A stretch of DNA of 54,472 bases from the NCBI GenBank assembly GCA_040880465.1, contig JBBDIK010000002.1, forward strand, positions 1 through 54,472, given 5' to 3'. Under the pieces are notes generated by a model. That model saw only the letters and a program-made list of their open reading frames with translations, did no database searches and was not told where the DNA came from. Origin of the DNA: JBBDIK01 sp040880465. Its GTDB lineage: Bacteria; Actinomycetota; UBA4738; JBBDHU01. Position numbers and translations under genes: made by a program. This document shows positions 1-8,252 of this stretch, piece by piece. Numbering within the stretch: the first letter of the stretch is position 1; each line of letters opens with the position of its first letter.

Positions 1-2
1 CC

Positions 3-881
3 GGCGCCTCGCCTGATCCGGAGGCCCCGGTTCCCGGCACGAACTGCGATGTCCTCCCGGCCGACAGCAGCTGGAACACCCCGGTCGCCGGGCTTCCCGT
101 GCACCCGAAGAACGATGTCTGGCGCAAGTCGACGAGCGCAGCCACCACCCTGTTGCATCCGGACTTCGGCGATGCGCCCTACGGATTCCCCTTCGAGGTC
201 GTGACCGATGCGACGCCCACCGTGACCGTCGACTTCCAGTACGCGAGCGAGAGTGACCCCGGTCCGTACCCCTTCACCGCCGCGACGCCGATCGAGGGCG
301 GCTCCGACCGTCATGCGCTGATGATCAACCAGGACACCTGCGTGCTCTACGAACTCTTCGCGGCCCGTTGGAACGGCGGCGATCCGCAGGGCGGGAGCGG
401 CGCGATCTTCGACCTGAACTCCAACGCGCTCCGTCCGGCGGGATGGACGTCCGCCGACGCGGCCGGGCTCCCTATCTACCCTGGGCTCGTTCGCTGGGAC
501 GAGGTCCAGGCCGGTTCGATCGACCATGCCATCCGGTTCACGGTCGATTGCACCCGAGCGCGGTACCTATGGCCCGCTCGTCATCACGCGGCGACCGGCG
601 GCAAGACCTGTCCTCCGATGGGGGCGCGGTTCCGCCTGCGGGCGGGGTATGACCTGAGCGGCTTCGGTCCCGAGGCCCGGATCGTCCTCACGGCGATGAA
701 GGAGTACGGAGTGATCCTGGCCGACAACGGGAGCGATTGGTACTTCCAGGGAACCCAGGACGCGAACTGGACCGACGACATCCTGGACGAACTGAAGTCG
801 GTCCCGGCTTCCAAGTTCGTCGCTGTCGACGTGTCCGTGTGCCGCGTGAGCGCCGGTTCCGGCCAGGCCGGCTGCCCGTAG
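3..881 (+). CDS. Secreted protein of unknown function (5' end outside window)
   Basis: The reading frame is open from the first bases of the window to the stop at 881, so the N-terminus is missing. An internal GTG at 99 is not taken as the start because the codons before it read like protein that belongs to the same domain (PADSSWNTPVAGLPVHPKND). The visible 292 residues are rich in Trp, Tyr, Asp, Pro and Gly and contain several Cys, including a C-terminal pair, as in an exported domain. The motif around SWNTPV...LPVHP resembles the start of a conserved extracellular family seen in environmental actinobacteria, but I cannot name a function. The next gene in the same direction is another secreted protein. 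Confidence 0.7.
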   Translation, partial: GASPDPEAPVPGTNCDVLPADSSWNTPVAGLPVHPKNDVWRKSTSAATTLLHPDFGDAPYGFPFEVVTDATPTVTVDFQYASESDPGPYPFTAATPIEGGSDRHALMINQDTCVLYELFAARWNGGDPQGGSGAIFDLNSNALRPAGWTSADAAGLPIYPGLVRWDEVQAGSIDHAIRFTVDCTRARYLWPARHHAATGGKTCPPMGARFRLRAGYDLSGFGPEARIVLTAMKEYGVILADNGSDWYFQGTQDANWTDDILDELKSVPASKFVAVDVSVCRVSAGSGQAGCP

Positions 882-946
882 CGGCAGCAGGTTCGTGCTT
901 GGAACGATATAGTCGGCGGACCCAGGCCGAGGGAGCTTCCACCGAC

Positions 947-2545
947 ATGCCCAGAACCGTCCGCGTTGCCGCTGTCCTGGCGTTCGTCGCCCTCGCCGGC
1001 GCAGCATCCCCGGCGTCGATCACCCCCCGCGCTTCTTCGACCGAGCTGCCGCACGCCCCGATGATGCGGGAGCCCGGCGGTGGCATCGAGCAGGAAGGCG
1101 AGGGCTCGTGGACGCTTCCGGATCGCGGCGACCCGTCGACCGTCACAGCGCGACTTCCCGCTCCGCCGACGCCCCGCACGTCGGTCCTCTCCGGCTTCGA
1201 TGGGCTCGGCAACCTCAACAGTCTGTCGCCGTCCGACACCACCGGGGCCGGAGGGGACAACCACGTCCTGACGGCCGTCAACGTCAGCTACCGGCTGACG
1301 TCGCGCACCGGTGTTCCCGAGGTCGGCCCGGCGACCCTCCGTAGCTTGTTCCCCACGACGAAGGGGATCGTCTTCGATCCGCGGGTCGTCTACGACCCCT
1401 ACGACGCCCACTACGTCATGACGTTCCTCAGCTACTACGGGAAGAAGGACAAGGCCTCCCTGTTCGTCGTGTCCATCCCCGACGTCACGGCATCCATGCC
1501 TGCGACGTGGTGTGCTCGCAAGCTCAGGGCCGATCAGGTTTCCGACGGGAAGCGCACGTGGGCCGACTACCCGGGCCTGGGTCTCGACGACGACCGCGTC
1601 TTCATCACGACGAATCAGTTCGGATTCGACCGCAGCGACGGCTACGTCGGGGCCCAGGTACTGGCGTTCGACAAGACGTCGCTCTACGACTGCGGGATGA
1701 CGGTGACCAAGACCGTGTTCGGACCGAAGCAGACGCGGTTCCCCGACGGCGGGCCGGGATTCACACTGCAGCCGGCGACGATGGCCGGAGGGGTACCCGG
1801 ATCCGACTTCTTCCTGGTGGCCTACGACGTCACGTTCGGCGCCTACGCGGGGACGGGGAACACCCTGGTGCTGTACCGGATCCGCGACACGGGGGGCGGA
1901 CTCGCGCTGGCAAAGACCGAGATCGGTGTGGGCCCGGTGAAGATGCACTACGGGTACGGGCTGCAGCGAGGGGCTTCGAGCGCGGATCCCGATGCGTACT
2001 GGGACACAGGTGATCTGGAGTTCGCGCAGGCGTTCTACGACCCGGTCGTCGACCGCATCTACACGGCTCACGCCATCGAGAACGATCTCGGCGGCGACGG
2101 GTGGATCGATGTCGCCATGCGCTGGTACGAGATCGACCCGGCGGGCGTCCTCGGCAGTTCGACCGTGACCCGCAAGGGCGTCTTCGGGACCCAGGACACC
2201 GATGCGGGGTGGCCCGCCGTGACGACCGACAGCGCCGGCAACGTCTACGTCGGCTACAGTCGGGCCAGCGGGAGGGACGGCTCGAAGGAGTACCTGTCGT
2301 CCTACGTAACGGTCATCGAGCCCGGCGACACGGTGCCCGATCCCGCCAACACCCTTCTGCTGGAGTCCGGGAACGCGCTCTACGATCCCTACCCCGGTCC
2401 GGAACGGTGGGGCGACTACCAAGCCGTGAACCGCGACCCCTTGGACGGAACACAGGTGTGGGTGATCGGCCAGATCGCGAGATCGAGCGGAGCGGCCACG
2501 ACGCCGAACTTCCGCCAGACGGTCGACCTGACGACGTTCCCGTAG
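947..2545 (+). CDS. Secreted propeller-like protein, paralogue A
   Basis: 532 aa. The ATG at 947 is chosen because it begins a signal peptide (MPRTVRVAAVLAFVALAGAA) and follows a purine-rich GAGGGAG; the frame is open further upstream but without export features. TATAGT at 908-913 is a possible -10. The mature part has repeated FDPRVVYDPY, DYPGLGLDDDRVFITTNQF and QVLAFDK blocks and ends with ERWGDYQAVNRDPLDGTQVW. Such RWGDY...DP..G..VW signatures occur in extracellular sialidase/BNR-like beta-propeller proteins; no catalytic set can be assigned. It is clearly homologous along its whole length to the protein at 4864-6501, with trpE-trpG lying between them on the other strand. Its substrate is unknown. 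Homology of the pair is seen directly; the propeller fold is inference. Confidence 0.85.
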   Translation: MPRTVRVAAVLAFVALAGAASPASITPRASSTELPHAPMMREPGGGIEQEGEGSWTLPDRGDPSTVTARLPAPPTPRTSVLSGFDGLGNLNSLSPSDTTGAGGDNHVLTAVNVSYRLTSRTGVPEVGPATLRSLFPTTKGIVFDPRVVYDPYDAHYVMTFLSYYGKKDKASLFVVSIPDVTASMPATWCARKLRADQVSDGKRTWADYPGLGLDDDRVFITTNQFGFDRSDGYVGAQVLAFDKTSLYDCGMTVTKTVFGPKQTRFPDGGPGFTLQPATMAGGVPGSDFFLVAYDVTFGAYAGTGNTLVLYRIRDTGGGLALAKTEIGVGPVKMHYGYGLQRGASSADPDAYWDTGDLEFAQAFYDPVVDRIYTAHAIENDLGGDGWIDVAMRWYEIDPAGVLGSSTVTRKGVFGTQDTDAGWPAVTTDSAGNVYVGYSRASGRDGSKEYLSSYVTVIEPGDTVPDPANTLLLESGNALYDPYPGPERWGDYQAVNRDPLDGTQVWVIGQIARSSGAATTPNFRQTVDLTTFP

Positions 2546-2581
2546 ACCGAGCGCCGTGACCGGGGCCGGCGGGAGAGGCGG

Positions 2582-3160
2582 CTAGCGGGCGCTGCGGGCA
2601 AGGTTCAGGAAATTCTCGACGATCTTCGGACCCTCCGGCGTCAGGATCGATTCCGGGTGGAACTGCACGCCGAATCGTGGCAGCCGCGTGTGCTGCACGG
2701 CCATCACCAGACCGTCTTCGGTGGTGGCCGTCACTTCAAGCTCGGTTGGAACGTCGTCCTCCATGATCACTAGCGAGTGGTAGCGCCCGCCCTCGAACGG
2801 GCTCGGGAGCCCCGCCAGGATGCCCCTCCCGTCGTGGAAGATCGGCGAGGCCTTCCCATGGACCGGGACCGGGCCACGGTCGACGCGGCCGCCGAACCCG
2901 ACACCGATCGCCTGATGCCCCAGGCAGACGCCGAACAGCGGCGTCTCGTCCGGGAGCTCGCGAAGGAGTTCGATGAAGCAGCCGGCGTCCTCGGGTGTTC
3001 CCGGACCGGGGGACAGGACGACCGCGTCGGGCTCCATCGCGAGCAGTTCTCCGGCCGGCTTCTCGTCCGAGCGCACGACCAGTGTTTCCTCGCCGAGTCC
3101 TTCGATGAGCTGGACGAGGTTGTAGACGAACGAGTCGTAGTGGTCGATGACCAGGATCAC
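2582..3160 (-). CDS. trpG: Anthranilate synthase component II (glutamine amidotransferase)
   Basis: 192 aa. It supplies ammonia from glutamine to TrpE for anthranilate synthesis, the first committed step of tryptophan biosynthesis. It begins VILVIDHYDSFVYNLVQ (GTG start) and has the class I amidotransferase motifs: SPGPGTPEDAG, nucleophile Cys in GVCLGHQAIG, and the His/Glu pair in FGVQFHPESIL. The GTG start at 3160 overlaps the trpE stop (GTGA), with GGGAGGT just upstream, so it is translationally coupled to trpE. The frame is open further upstream inside trpE but that part is out-of-frame shadow sequence. It could also serve p-aminobenzoate synthesis as an amphibolic subunit; the trp leader upstream argues for tryptophan. 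It converges on paralogue A with about 36 bp between the stops. Confidence 0.95.
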   Translation of the reverse strand: MILVIDHYDSFVYNLVQLIEGLGEETLVVRSDEKPAGELLAMEPDAVVLSPGPGTPEDAGCFIELLRELPDETPLFGVCLGHQAIGVGFGGRVDRGPVPVHGKASPIFHDGRGILAGLPSPFEGGRYHSLVIMEDDVPTELEVTATTEDGLVMAVQHTRLPRFGVQFHPESILTPEGPKIVENFLNLARSAR

Positions 3161-4635
3161 GTCGCACCTCCCGCGATGGCCGGCAGCAGGGCCGACATCT
3201 TCGCCTTGCTCTCCGCCAGCTCGGTCGCCGGATCCGAATCGGCCACGATACCGGCGCCGGCTTGCACGGTCACCTTCCCATCCGCGACGCAGGCCGTGCG
3301 GATGGTGATGCAGAAGTCCAGGTCGCCGGCGAAGGTGAGGTAGCCGACCGCACCTGCATACGGGCCGCGGGGCGTGGGTTCGTGCTCGGCGATCAGTTCC
3401 ATCGCGCGACGCTTCGGCGCGCCCGTCACGGTCCCGGCCGGGAACGTCACCGCCAGGGCGTCCAACGGCGTTTGGCCGTCCGCGAGGTTGCCTTCCACCG
3501 TACTGACGATATGCATGACCTTGGAGAAGCGTTCGACGACCATCAACTCCGTGGGATCGACGGTCCCGGGAGCGCACACCCGCCCCAGGTCGTTGCGCGC
3601 GAGGTCGACAAGCATCGCGTGTTCCGCCAGCTCTTTGGGGTCCGCGAGCAGCTCGGCCTCCAGCCGGCGATCATCGTCATCGGTTCCGCCGCGCGGGCGG
3701 GTACCGGCGATCGGCCGCATCGAGACCCGGCGCCCGTCGACGCGGACGTGCGGCTCGGGCGACGAGCCCGCCAGCTCCAACCCGGGCATCCGCAGCAGGA
3801 ACATATAGGGAGAGGGGTTGGTCAGACGAAGCCGCCGGTAGATCGGCATCGCACCGCGCGTCGCCGGCAGCGTGACGCGTCTCGACGGCACGCCCTGGAA
3901 GATGTCGCCGGCCAGGATATGCTCCTTCATCGTGGCGACGATCTGCATGTAGGTCTCGTCGGGCATGTTGGTCTCGTACGAGAAGTCCGAGCGCGTGAGG
4001 TCCTCGATCGCCTCCGGCTCCGGTGGCGTTGCGCTCAGGACCGCGGCGGCGAGGGACTCGAGCGCCTCGACGCCCCGCAGGTACGCGCCGTGGTCGGCCG
4101 ACGGAACATGCGCGACGAGGAGCAACCGTTGCTGCCAGTGGTCGAAGACCACCGCGCGGTCGACGACCTGCAGCTGGATCGGCGGGAGCAGCGCTTCGTC
4201 ACCGGCCGGGAACGGGTGTCCGTCCAGCAGCCGCGCAGCCTCGTAGGTCAGCATGCCCATGAACCCGCCGGTGAGCGGCGGCAGTCCGGATTCGCGAGGC
4301 GCCCGCAGCTCGCGGGCGACCGATCGCAGCGCGGTCAGTACGTCGCCCGACATGTCCGTCACCGGCAGGTCGCGGCTCTGGTTCTCCAGACGGAGGCCAT
4401 CGGCGTCGCCGACGATCAGCGCCGCGGGATCCCCGGCCACGAATGAGTACCTGCCCCACCGCTCGGAACGCTCGACGCTCTCGAGCAGGATGCCGGAACC
4501 TTCGCCGGCGAGACCGGGGAACAACCCGACCGGGGTCGAGACGTCGGCGAGCAGCTCGGCCCAGACTGGCACCATCGGCCAGTCATGCGCGAGCGCGTCG
4601 AACGTCTCCCGGTCCGGCTGGACCCTCAGTTCCAT
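3157..4635 (-). CDS. trpE: Anthranilate synthase component I
   Basis: 492 aa. It converts chorismate plus ammonia to anthranilate and is a cytoplasmic partner of TrpG. The N-terminal domain carries the feedback region (LLESVERSERWGRYSF, matching the LLES element that binds tryptophan). The C-terminal chorismate-binding domain shows IFQGVPSRR, RPIAGTRPRGG, ELAEHAMLVDLARNDLGRV, FPAGTVTGAPKRRAMELI and GAGIVADSDP. The ATG at 4635 has GAGGAGG and GAGGAG upstream. The leader on the same strand carries a Trp-rich peptide and an attenuator, so expression should follow tryptophan supply. The product is of normal length. Related PabB and salicylate synthases share the fold, but the LLES element and Trp-coded leader make TrpE the best call. 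Confidence 0.96.
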   Translation of the reverse strand: MELRVQPDRETFDALAHDWPMVPVWAELLADVSTPVGLFPGLAGEGSGILLESVERSERWGRYSFVAGDPAALIVGDADGLRLENQSRDLPVTDMSGDVLTALRSVARELRAPRESGLPPLTGGFMGMLTYEAARLLDGHPFPAGDEALLPPIQLQVVDRAVVFDHWQQRLLLVAHVPSADHGAYLRGVEALESLAAAVLSATPPEPEAIEDLTRSDFSYETNMPDETYMQIVATMKEHILAGDIFQGVPSRRVTLPATRGAMPIYRRLRLTNPSPYMFLLRMPGLELAGSSPEPHVRVDGRRVSMRPIAGTRPRGGTDDDDRRLEAELLADPKELAEHAMLVDLARNDLGRVCAPGTVDPTELMVVERFSKVMHIVSTVEGNLADGQTPLDALAVTFPAGTVTGAPKRRAMELIAEHEPTPRGPYAGAVGYLTFAGDLDFCITIRTACVADGKVTVQAGAGIVADSDPATELAESKAKMSALLPAIAGGAT

Positions 4636-4687
4636 CTCCTCGGTCCTCCTCTCAGCCCTGCAGCGCCTGGTGTCCGGAAATGCGAAA

Positions 4688-4709
4688 GCCCCGGGTTCTG
4701 CCCCGGGGC
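4688..4709 (-). terminator. Attenuator hairpin of the trpE leader
   Basis: On the minus strand GCCCCGGG (4709-4702), a 6-nt loop and CCCGGGGC (4695-4688) form a perfect 8-bp G+C stem followed by TTTCGCATTT. It lies between the leader-peptide stop and the trpE start, where a transcription attenuator belongs. A second hairpin (GGGCTCC/GGAGCCC, about 4750-4764) lies inside the end of the leader peptide and could act as the competing or pausing structure. The U-tract is short, so termination may be partial. Confidence 0.72.
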
Positions 4710-4731
4710 CCGGTGATCCGCGATGCGGATG

Positions 4732-4800
4732 CTAGGCGCGCGACGGCGCCGGGCTCCGGGAGCCCCAGGACCAGCGCCAACCCTGCTTCGCCTCACGCAT
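4732..4800 (-). CDS. trpL: trp operon leader peptide with three Trp codons
   Basis: A 22-aa reading frame on the trpE strand, starting at ATG 4800 and ending in TAG at 4732, about 100 bp before trpE. It contains QGWRWSWGS: three TGG codons within five codons, an extreme density for a rare amino acid. A well-formed promoter lies immediately upstream and an attenuator hairpin immediately downstream. By analogy with known trp leader peptides, ribosome stalling at these codons when charged tRNA-Trp is scarce would alter leader folding and permit readthrough into trpE-trpG. The ATG is only 9 nt after the -10, so the leader mRNA is nearly leaderless. Confidence 0.85.
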   Translation of the reverse strand: MREAKQGWRWSWGSRSPAPSRA

Positions 4801-4809
4801 CGTGTCTGG

Positions 4810-4838
4810 ATTGTCCCGGGTCGGGCCTTCCTCGTCAA
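4810..4838 (-). promoter_or_regulatory. Promoter of the trpL-trpE-trpG operon
   Basis: Reading on the minus strand: -35 TTGACG (4838-4833), exactly 17 bp spacer, -10 GACAAT (4815-4810), then 9 nt to the trpL ATG. It matches the housekeeping sigma consensus. It lies within the short interval shared with the divergent start of paralogue B. Confidence 0.75.
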
Positions 4839-4863
4839 ACGCCGGACGTGCCAGACTCTCCCC

Positions 4864-6501
4864 ATGAAGGACCGATCCCGCCGGCTCGCATCCCTTGCCG
4901 TGGTGCTTGGCTCGGTCGCCGTCCTCGCGGCGGCCCCCGCGACCCGGGCATCGGCGCCGGGGGAGGCTCCGGAAGCCGCCTCTGGTCACGCGTTCGTCGA
5001 CCCTGGCGCCCTTCGGTCCCCGTCGCCCGGCGCGCCGCTGCGGGTCCCGCTCCGGACGCCGACCGGACCTGCCCAAGCGGCGCCGAAGGTCAGCGGCCCC
5101 GGCCCCGTCGCCGCTGCCCCGGGCGGAAGCGACGACAGCCCGCGGCCGCGTTGCCCGGCCCCGTGCTTCGGCACGACCTTCGATGCGATCGGCAACGTCG
5201 ACTTCCTCTCGCCGGGCGATCCCACGGGCGCGGGGGGAGATGCGCACGTCGTCACTGCCGTGAATTCGTCACTGGCTGTGTACTCGAAGACCGGCGTCGA
5301 GGAAGTCGCCCCGGTGGACATCGGGAGTCTCGTTCCCGGCCCTCTCGCCTTCTCGTTCGACCCCAAGGTCGTCTACGACCAGTACACGGACACCTACGTT
5401 CTCGCCTTCGTAGGGGTCGACGAGATCGCGTTCCCGATCACGTCGCGTATCTACCTCGTGTCGATCCCGGACGCGACCGCCGCGACCCCGGCGACCTGGT
5501 GCGGGTCATGGGTGCGCGCGGATCAGGGCGGGCAGGGCAAGCAGGTCGCCGACTTCCCGGGCCTCGGGTACGACGAGGACCGCGTGTACGTCGCGACGAA
5601 CCAGTTCGGGCAGGGCTGGTTCGATTACTTCGGGGCTCAGATCCTCGCGTTCGACAAGACCGATCTCTACGACTGCACGGCGCCGCTCGGGTGGACCGCT
5701 TTCTCGACCGACGACACGCGTTCGCCGGACGGGCGCAAGGCACAGAGCCTTCAGGTTGCGACGTCGGTCGGGCCTGCGCCCCGCGGGTTCTTCCTCGGCT
5801 TCGACACCAAGTGCCCGGGTTTCTTCTCGTGCGTGGGCAGCAGGCTTACGTTGTTCCGGGTCAAGGACGGCGGGGCAGGTCTGAAACTGACCGTCACGAC
5901 GATCGCCGTACCCATGGCGGAGATGACGCTCGGGACCCAGAAGGGGGCGCCGCTCTCTGATCCGGATTCGGAATGGGACGTGGGTGACCTGCGTCTCGGG
6001 AACGCGTTCTACGACGGCGACCTGAAACGTCTGTACGGCGGTCACGCCGTGGCGAAGGACCTGGATCCGGGGGATGGTTACGTGGAAGCGGTCGGCCGGT
6101 GGTACGAGGTCGAACCGATGGGCGCCCTGAAGTCCTCGACGGTTACGCGGCGTGGGAACGTCGGTGAGCCGCTCAAGGATGCGGGGTGGCCGGCGGTGGC
6201 GACAGACTCACTCGGCAACGTGTTCATGACGTTCAGCCGCGCCAGCGGTGTCGCAGGGGCCAAGGAGTACCTGGGCGCCTGGGCGACCTTGATCGAACCC
6301 GGGAAGAAGTCGTCCGAGGAACTGATCCAGTTCGGGTTCGGTTCCTCGCTGTACGCCCCGTTCTCCGGCCCGCAGCGGTGGGGGGACTACAACGCCATCA
6401 ACCGCGACCCGACGGACGGAACCGTCGTCTGGATGGTCAACCAGTACGCCGCCAGCATGGACGACTTCCAGCAGGTCGTGACGAGCATCTTCGACCTGTA
6501 G
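4864..6501 (+). CDS. Secreted propeller-like protein, paralogue B
   Basis: 545 aa. The ATG at 4864 starts a signal peptide (MKDRSRRLASLAVVLGSVAV) with cleavage likely near ATRASA. There is no Shine-Dalgarno; CAGACT at 4852-4857 lies 6 nt before the ATG, which fits a leaderless start. A low-complexity Pro/Ala segment follows the signal. The rest is homologous to paralogue A: GDPTGAGGDAHVVTAVN, FDPKVVYDQYTDTYVLAF, DFPGLGYDEDRVYVATNQF, AQILAFDKTDLYDC, DAGWPAVATDSLGNV, and the terminal QRWGDYNAINRDPTDGTVVW. Function is unknown; an extracellular beta-propeller (BNR/sialidase-like) is likely. It is divergent from the trp promoter. Extra Cys in the Pro-rich joint (PRCPAPCFG) may form disulfides. Confidence 0.85.
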   Translation: MKDRSRRLASLAVVLGSVAVLAAAPATRASAPGEAPEAASGHAFVDPGALRSPSPGAPLRVPLRTPTGPAQAAPKVSGPGPVAAAPGGSDDSPRPRCPAPCFGTTFDAIGNVDFLSPGDPTGAGGDAHVVTAVNSSLAVYSKTGVEEVAPVDIGSLVPGPLAFSFDPKVVYDQYTDTYVLAFVGVDEIAFPITSRIYLVSIPDATAATPATWCGSWVRADQGGQGKQVADFPGLGYDEDRVYVATNQFGQGWFDYFGAQILAFDKTDLYDCTAPLGWTAFSTDDTRSPDGRKAQSLQVATSVGPAPRGFFLGFDTKCPGFFSCVGSRLTLFRVKDGGAGLKLTVTTIAVPMAEMTLGTQKGAPLSDPDSEWDVGDLRLGNAFYDGDLKRLYGGHAVAKDLDPGDGYVEAVGRWYEVEPMGALKSSTVTRRGNVGEPLKDAGWPAVATDSLGNVFMTFSRASGVAGAKEYLGAWATLIEPGKKSSEELIQFGFGSSLYAPFSGPQRWGDYNAINRDPTDGTVVWMVNQYAASMDDFQQVVTSIFDL

Positions 6502-6519
6502 ATCCGCGCCTAGGCCCGC

Positions 6520-6525
6520 TATCCT
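6520..6525 (+). promoter_or_regulatory. -10 element TATCCT before proS (leaderless)
   Basis: TATCCT ends 7 nt before the proS ATG and no Shine-Dalgarno is present. The same arrangement recurs before ribF, miaB and others in this window. No good -35 hexamer is visible at 17 bp. Confidence 0.5.
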
Positions 6526-6532
6526 GTCCGGC

Positions 6533-8236
6533 ATGCGCCTGTCCCAGCTCTTCGCCCGAACGCTCCGCGACGCGCCGGCCGACGCCGAGGCGCCGTCTCA
6601 CCAGCTGCTGGCCCGTGCGGCGTACGTGCGGCAAGTCATGGCGGGGGTGTACGCGTTCCTGCCGCTCGGACTCCGTACCCTCGACAAGGTGGCGGATATC
6701 GTGCGCGAGGAGATGGATCGGGCCGGCGCCCAAGAGGTTCTGCTTCCGATCCTGGCTCCCGCCGAGCCGTGGAAGTTGACAGGCCGATGGGATGCCTACG
6801 GTCCGGACATGTTCAAGCTCCGCGACCGCCATGAGCGCGACCTGGGGCTGACGCCGACCCATGAGGAGGTCCTCACACCGATCGTGGCTGCTGAGTACAG
6901 CTCGTATCGCGACCTGCCCGTGAACCTGTACCAGGTGCAGTGGAAGTACCGCGACGAGCCGCGCCCCCGTTCCGGCATCCTGCGCGGCCGGGAGTTCCTG
7001 ATGAAGGACGCGTATTCATTCGACCGGGACGTCGACGGACTCAAGGTCGCCTACGCGAAGATGGTCGAGGCCTACAAGGTGATCCTCGACCGGTGCGGCT
7101 TGACGTACCGGATCGTCGAAGCCGACCCGGGCTTGATCGGCGGCGATGTGAACCACGAGTTCATGGCGGTCGCGGAGGTCGGCGAGGACCTGTTCGTTCA
7201 TTGCTCGTCGTGCGAGTACGCGGCGAACGTCGAGGCCGCGACCGCGGCGATCGCGGAGGCCGCGGTCCCGGGTACCGCCCCGCTCGAGACGGTCCGCACT
7301 CCGGGTCGAACGACCATCAGGGGCGTCACCGAACTCCTTGGCCTGGAGCCCGCCGAGCTCCTGAAATCGATGGCGTACCAGGCCGACGGCGACGTGGTCC
7401 TCGTGTTGGTTCCCGGAGACCGCGATGTCGATGAGGGCAAGCTTCGCCGGCTGCTTGCCCCCGCGGCGGTCCGGATGCTCGATGATGACGATTTCGCGAA
7501 CCGCGGTCTGGTCAAGGGGTTCGTCGGCCCGCAAGGCCTGGACGACGTCCGGGTCATAGCCGATCACCGCGTGAACGCCCGGGGCGAGTGGGTCGCCGGT
7601 GCGAACGAGGTGGATCAGCATGCGACCGGGGTGGTCTTCGGCCGGGACTTCGAGGTCGAACGGTTCGAGGATCTGGCGCAGGTTCGGGAGGGTGATCCGT
7701 GCCCTCGATGCGGCGGTGACCTGAAGGTCGGGCGCTCGATCGAGGTCGGGCACACTTTCCAACTCGGAACCCGGTACTCGGTTCCGCTCGAGGCGACGTT
7801 CACGGACGAGGACGGGTCGGAGCAGCCGTTGGTCATGGGGTGCTACGGGATCGGCGTGACGCGGGTGGTTGCGGCTATCGCGGAGCAGCACAACGACGAG
7901 CATGGGCTCGCCTGGCCGAAGGCGGTGGCGCCCTTCGGGGTCGTGGTCGTCCTCGTGAACCGTGACGACGAACGCGTGGTCGCCGAGGCCGAGCGCATCT
8001 ACGCGGCGCTCTTGGAGGCCGGCATCCAGGTCGCCCTCGACGATCGTGAGTCGGCGGCGGGCGTGAAGTTCAACGACGCGGACCTCATCGGTTTCCCGGT
8101 GCAGGTGGTCGTCGGCAAGCGGGGGATCGACGCCGGCCAGGTGGACATCAAGGTTCGGGCGACCGGGGAGAAGAGGCAGGTGCCGGTCGGTCAGGTCGTC
8201 GCCGATGCGATCACCGCCCTCGAAGGTGCTCCTTGA
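6533..8236 (+). CDS. proS: Prolyl-tRNA synthetase (bacterial type, with editing insert)
   Basis: 567 aa, the normal length of the bacterial-type ProS. It charges tRNA-Pro with proline using ATP. Class II signatures are present: TPTHEE near residues 107-112, motif 2 in YRDEPRPRSGILRGREF (about 139-155), and motif 3 GCYGIGVTR (about 437-445). A YbaK-like editing insertion (about 230-390, with GVTELLGLEPAELLKSMAY) should hydrolyse Ala-tRNA-Pro. The C-terminal anticodon-binding domain includes VALDDRESAAGVKFNDADLIG. The ATG directly follows a -10-like TATCCT. It sits upstream of the rimP-nusA operon, as in Streptomyces. Confidence 0.97.
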   Translation: MRLSQLFARTLRDAPADAEAPSHQLLARAAYVRQVMAGVYAFLPLGLRTLDKVADIVREEMDRAGAQEVLLPILAPAEPWKLTGRWDAYGPDMFKLRDRHERDLGLTPTHEEVLTPIVAAEYSSYRDLPVNLYQVQWKYRDEPRPRSGILRGREFLMKDAYSFDRDVDGLKVAYAKMVEAYKVILDRCGLTYRIVEADPGLIGGDVNHEFMAVAEVGEDLFVHCSSCEYAANVEAATAAIAEAAVPGTAPLETVRTPGRTTIRGVTELLGLEPAELLKSMAYQADGDVVLVLVPGDRDVDEGKLRRLLAPAAVRMLDDDDFANRGLVKGFVGPQGLDDVRVIADHRVNARGEWVAGANEVDQHATGVVFGRDFEVERFEDLAQVREGDPCPRCGGDLKVGRSIEVGHTFQLGTRYSVPLEATFTDEDGSEQPLVMGCYGIGVTRVVAAIAEQHNDEHGLAWPKAVAPFGVVVVLVNRDDERVVAEAERIYAALLEAGIQVALDDRESAAGVKFNDADLIGFPVQVVVGKRGIDAGQVDIKVRATGEKRQVPVGQVVADAITALEGAP

Positions 8237-8252
8237 TAGTCTCGAGGCCGTC

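Noticed and set aside
584..2422. Long open frame on the minus strand opposite paralogue A
   Set aside because: Antisense shadow: Arg/Pro/Val-rich translation with no domain, and the plus-strand protein has a signal peptide and a paralogue.
6502..6532. T-box element before proS
   Set aside because: Only about 30 bp separate the preceding stop from the proS ATG, and a -10 lies 7 nt before it.
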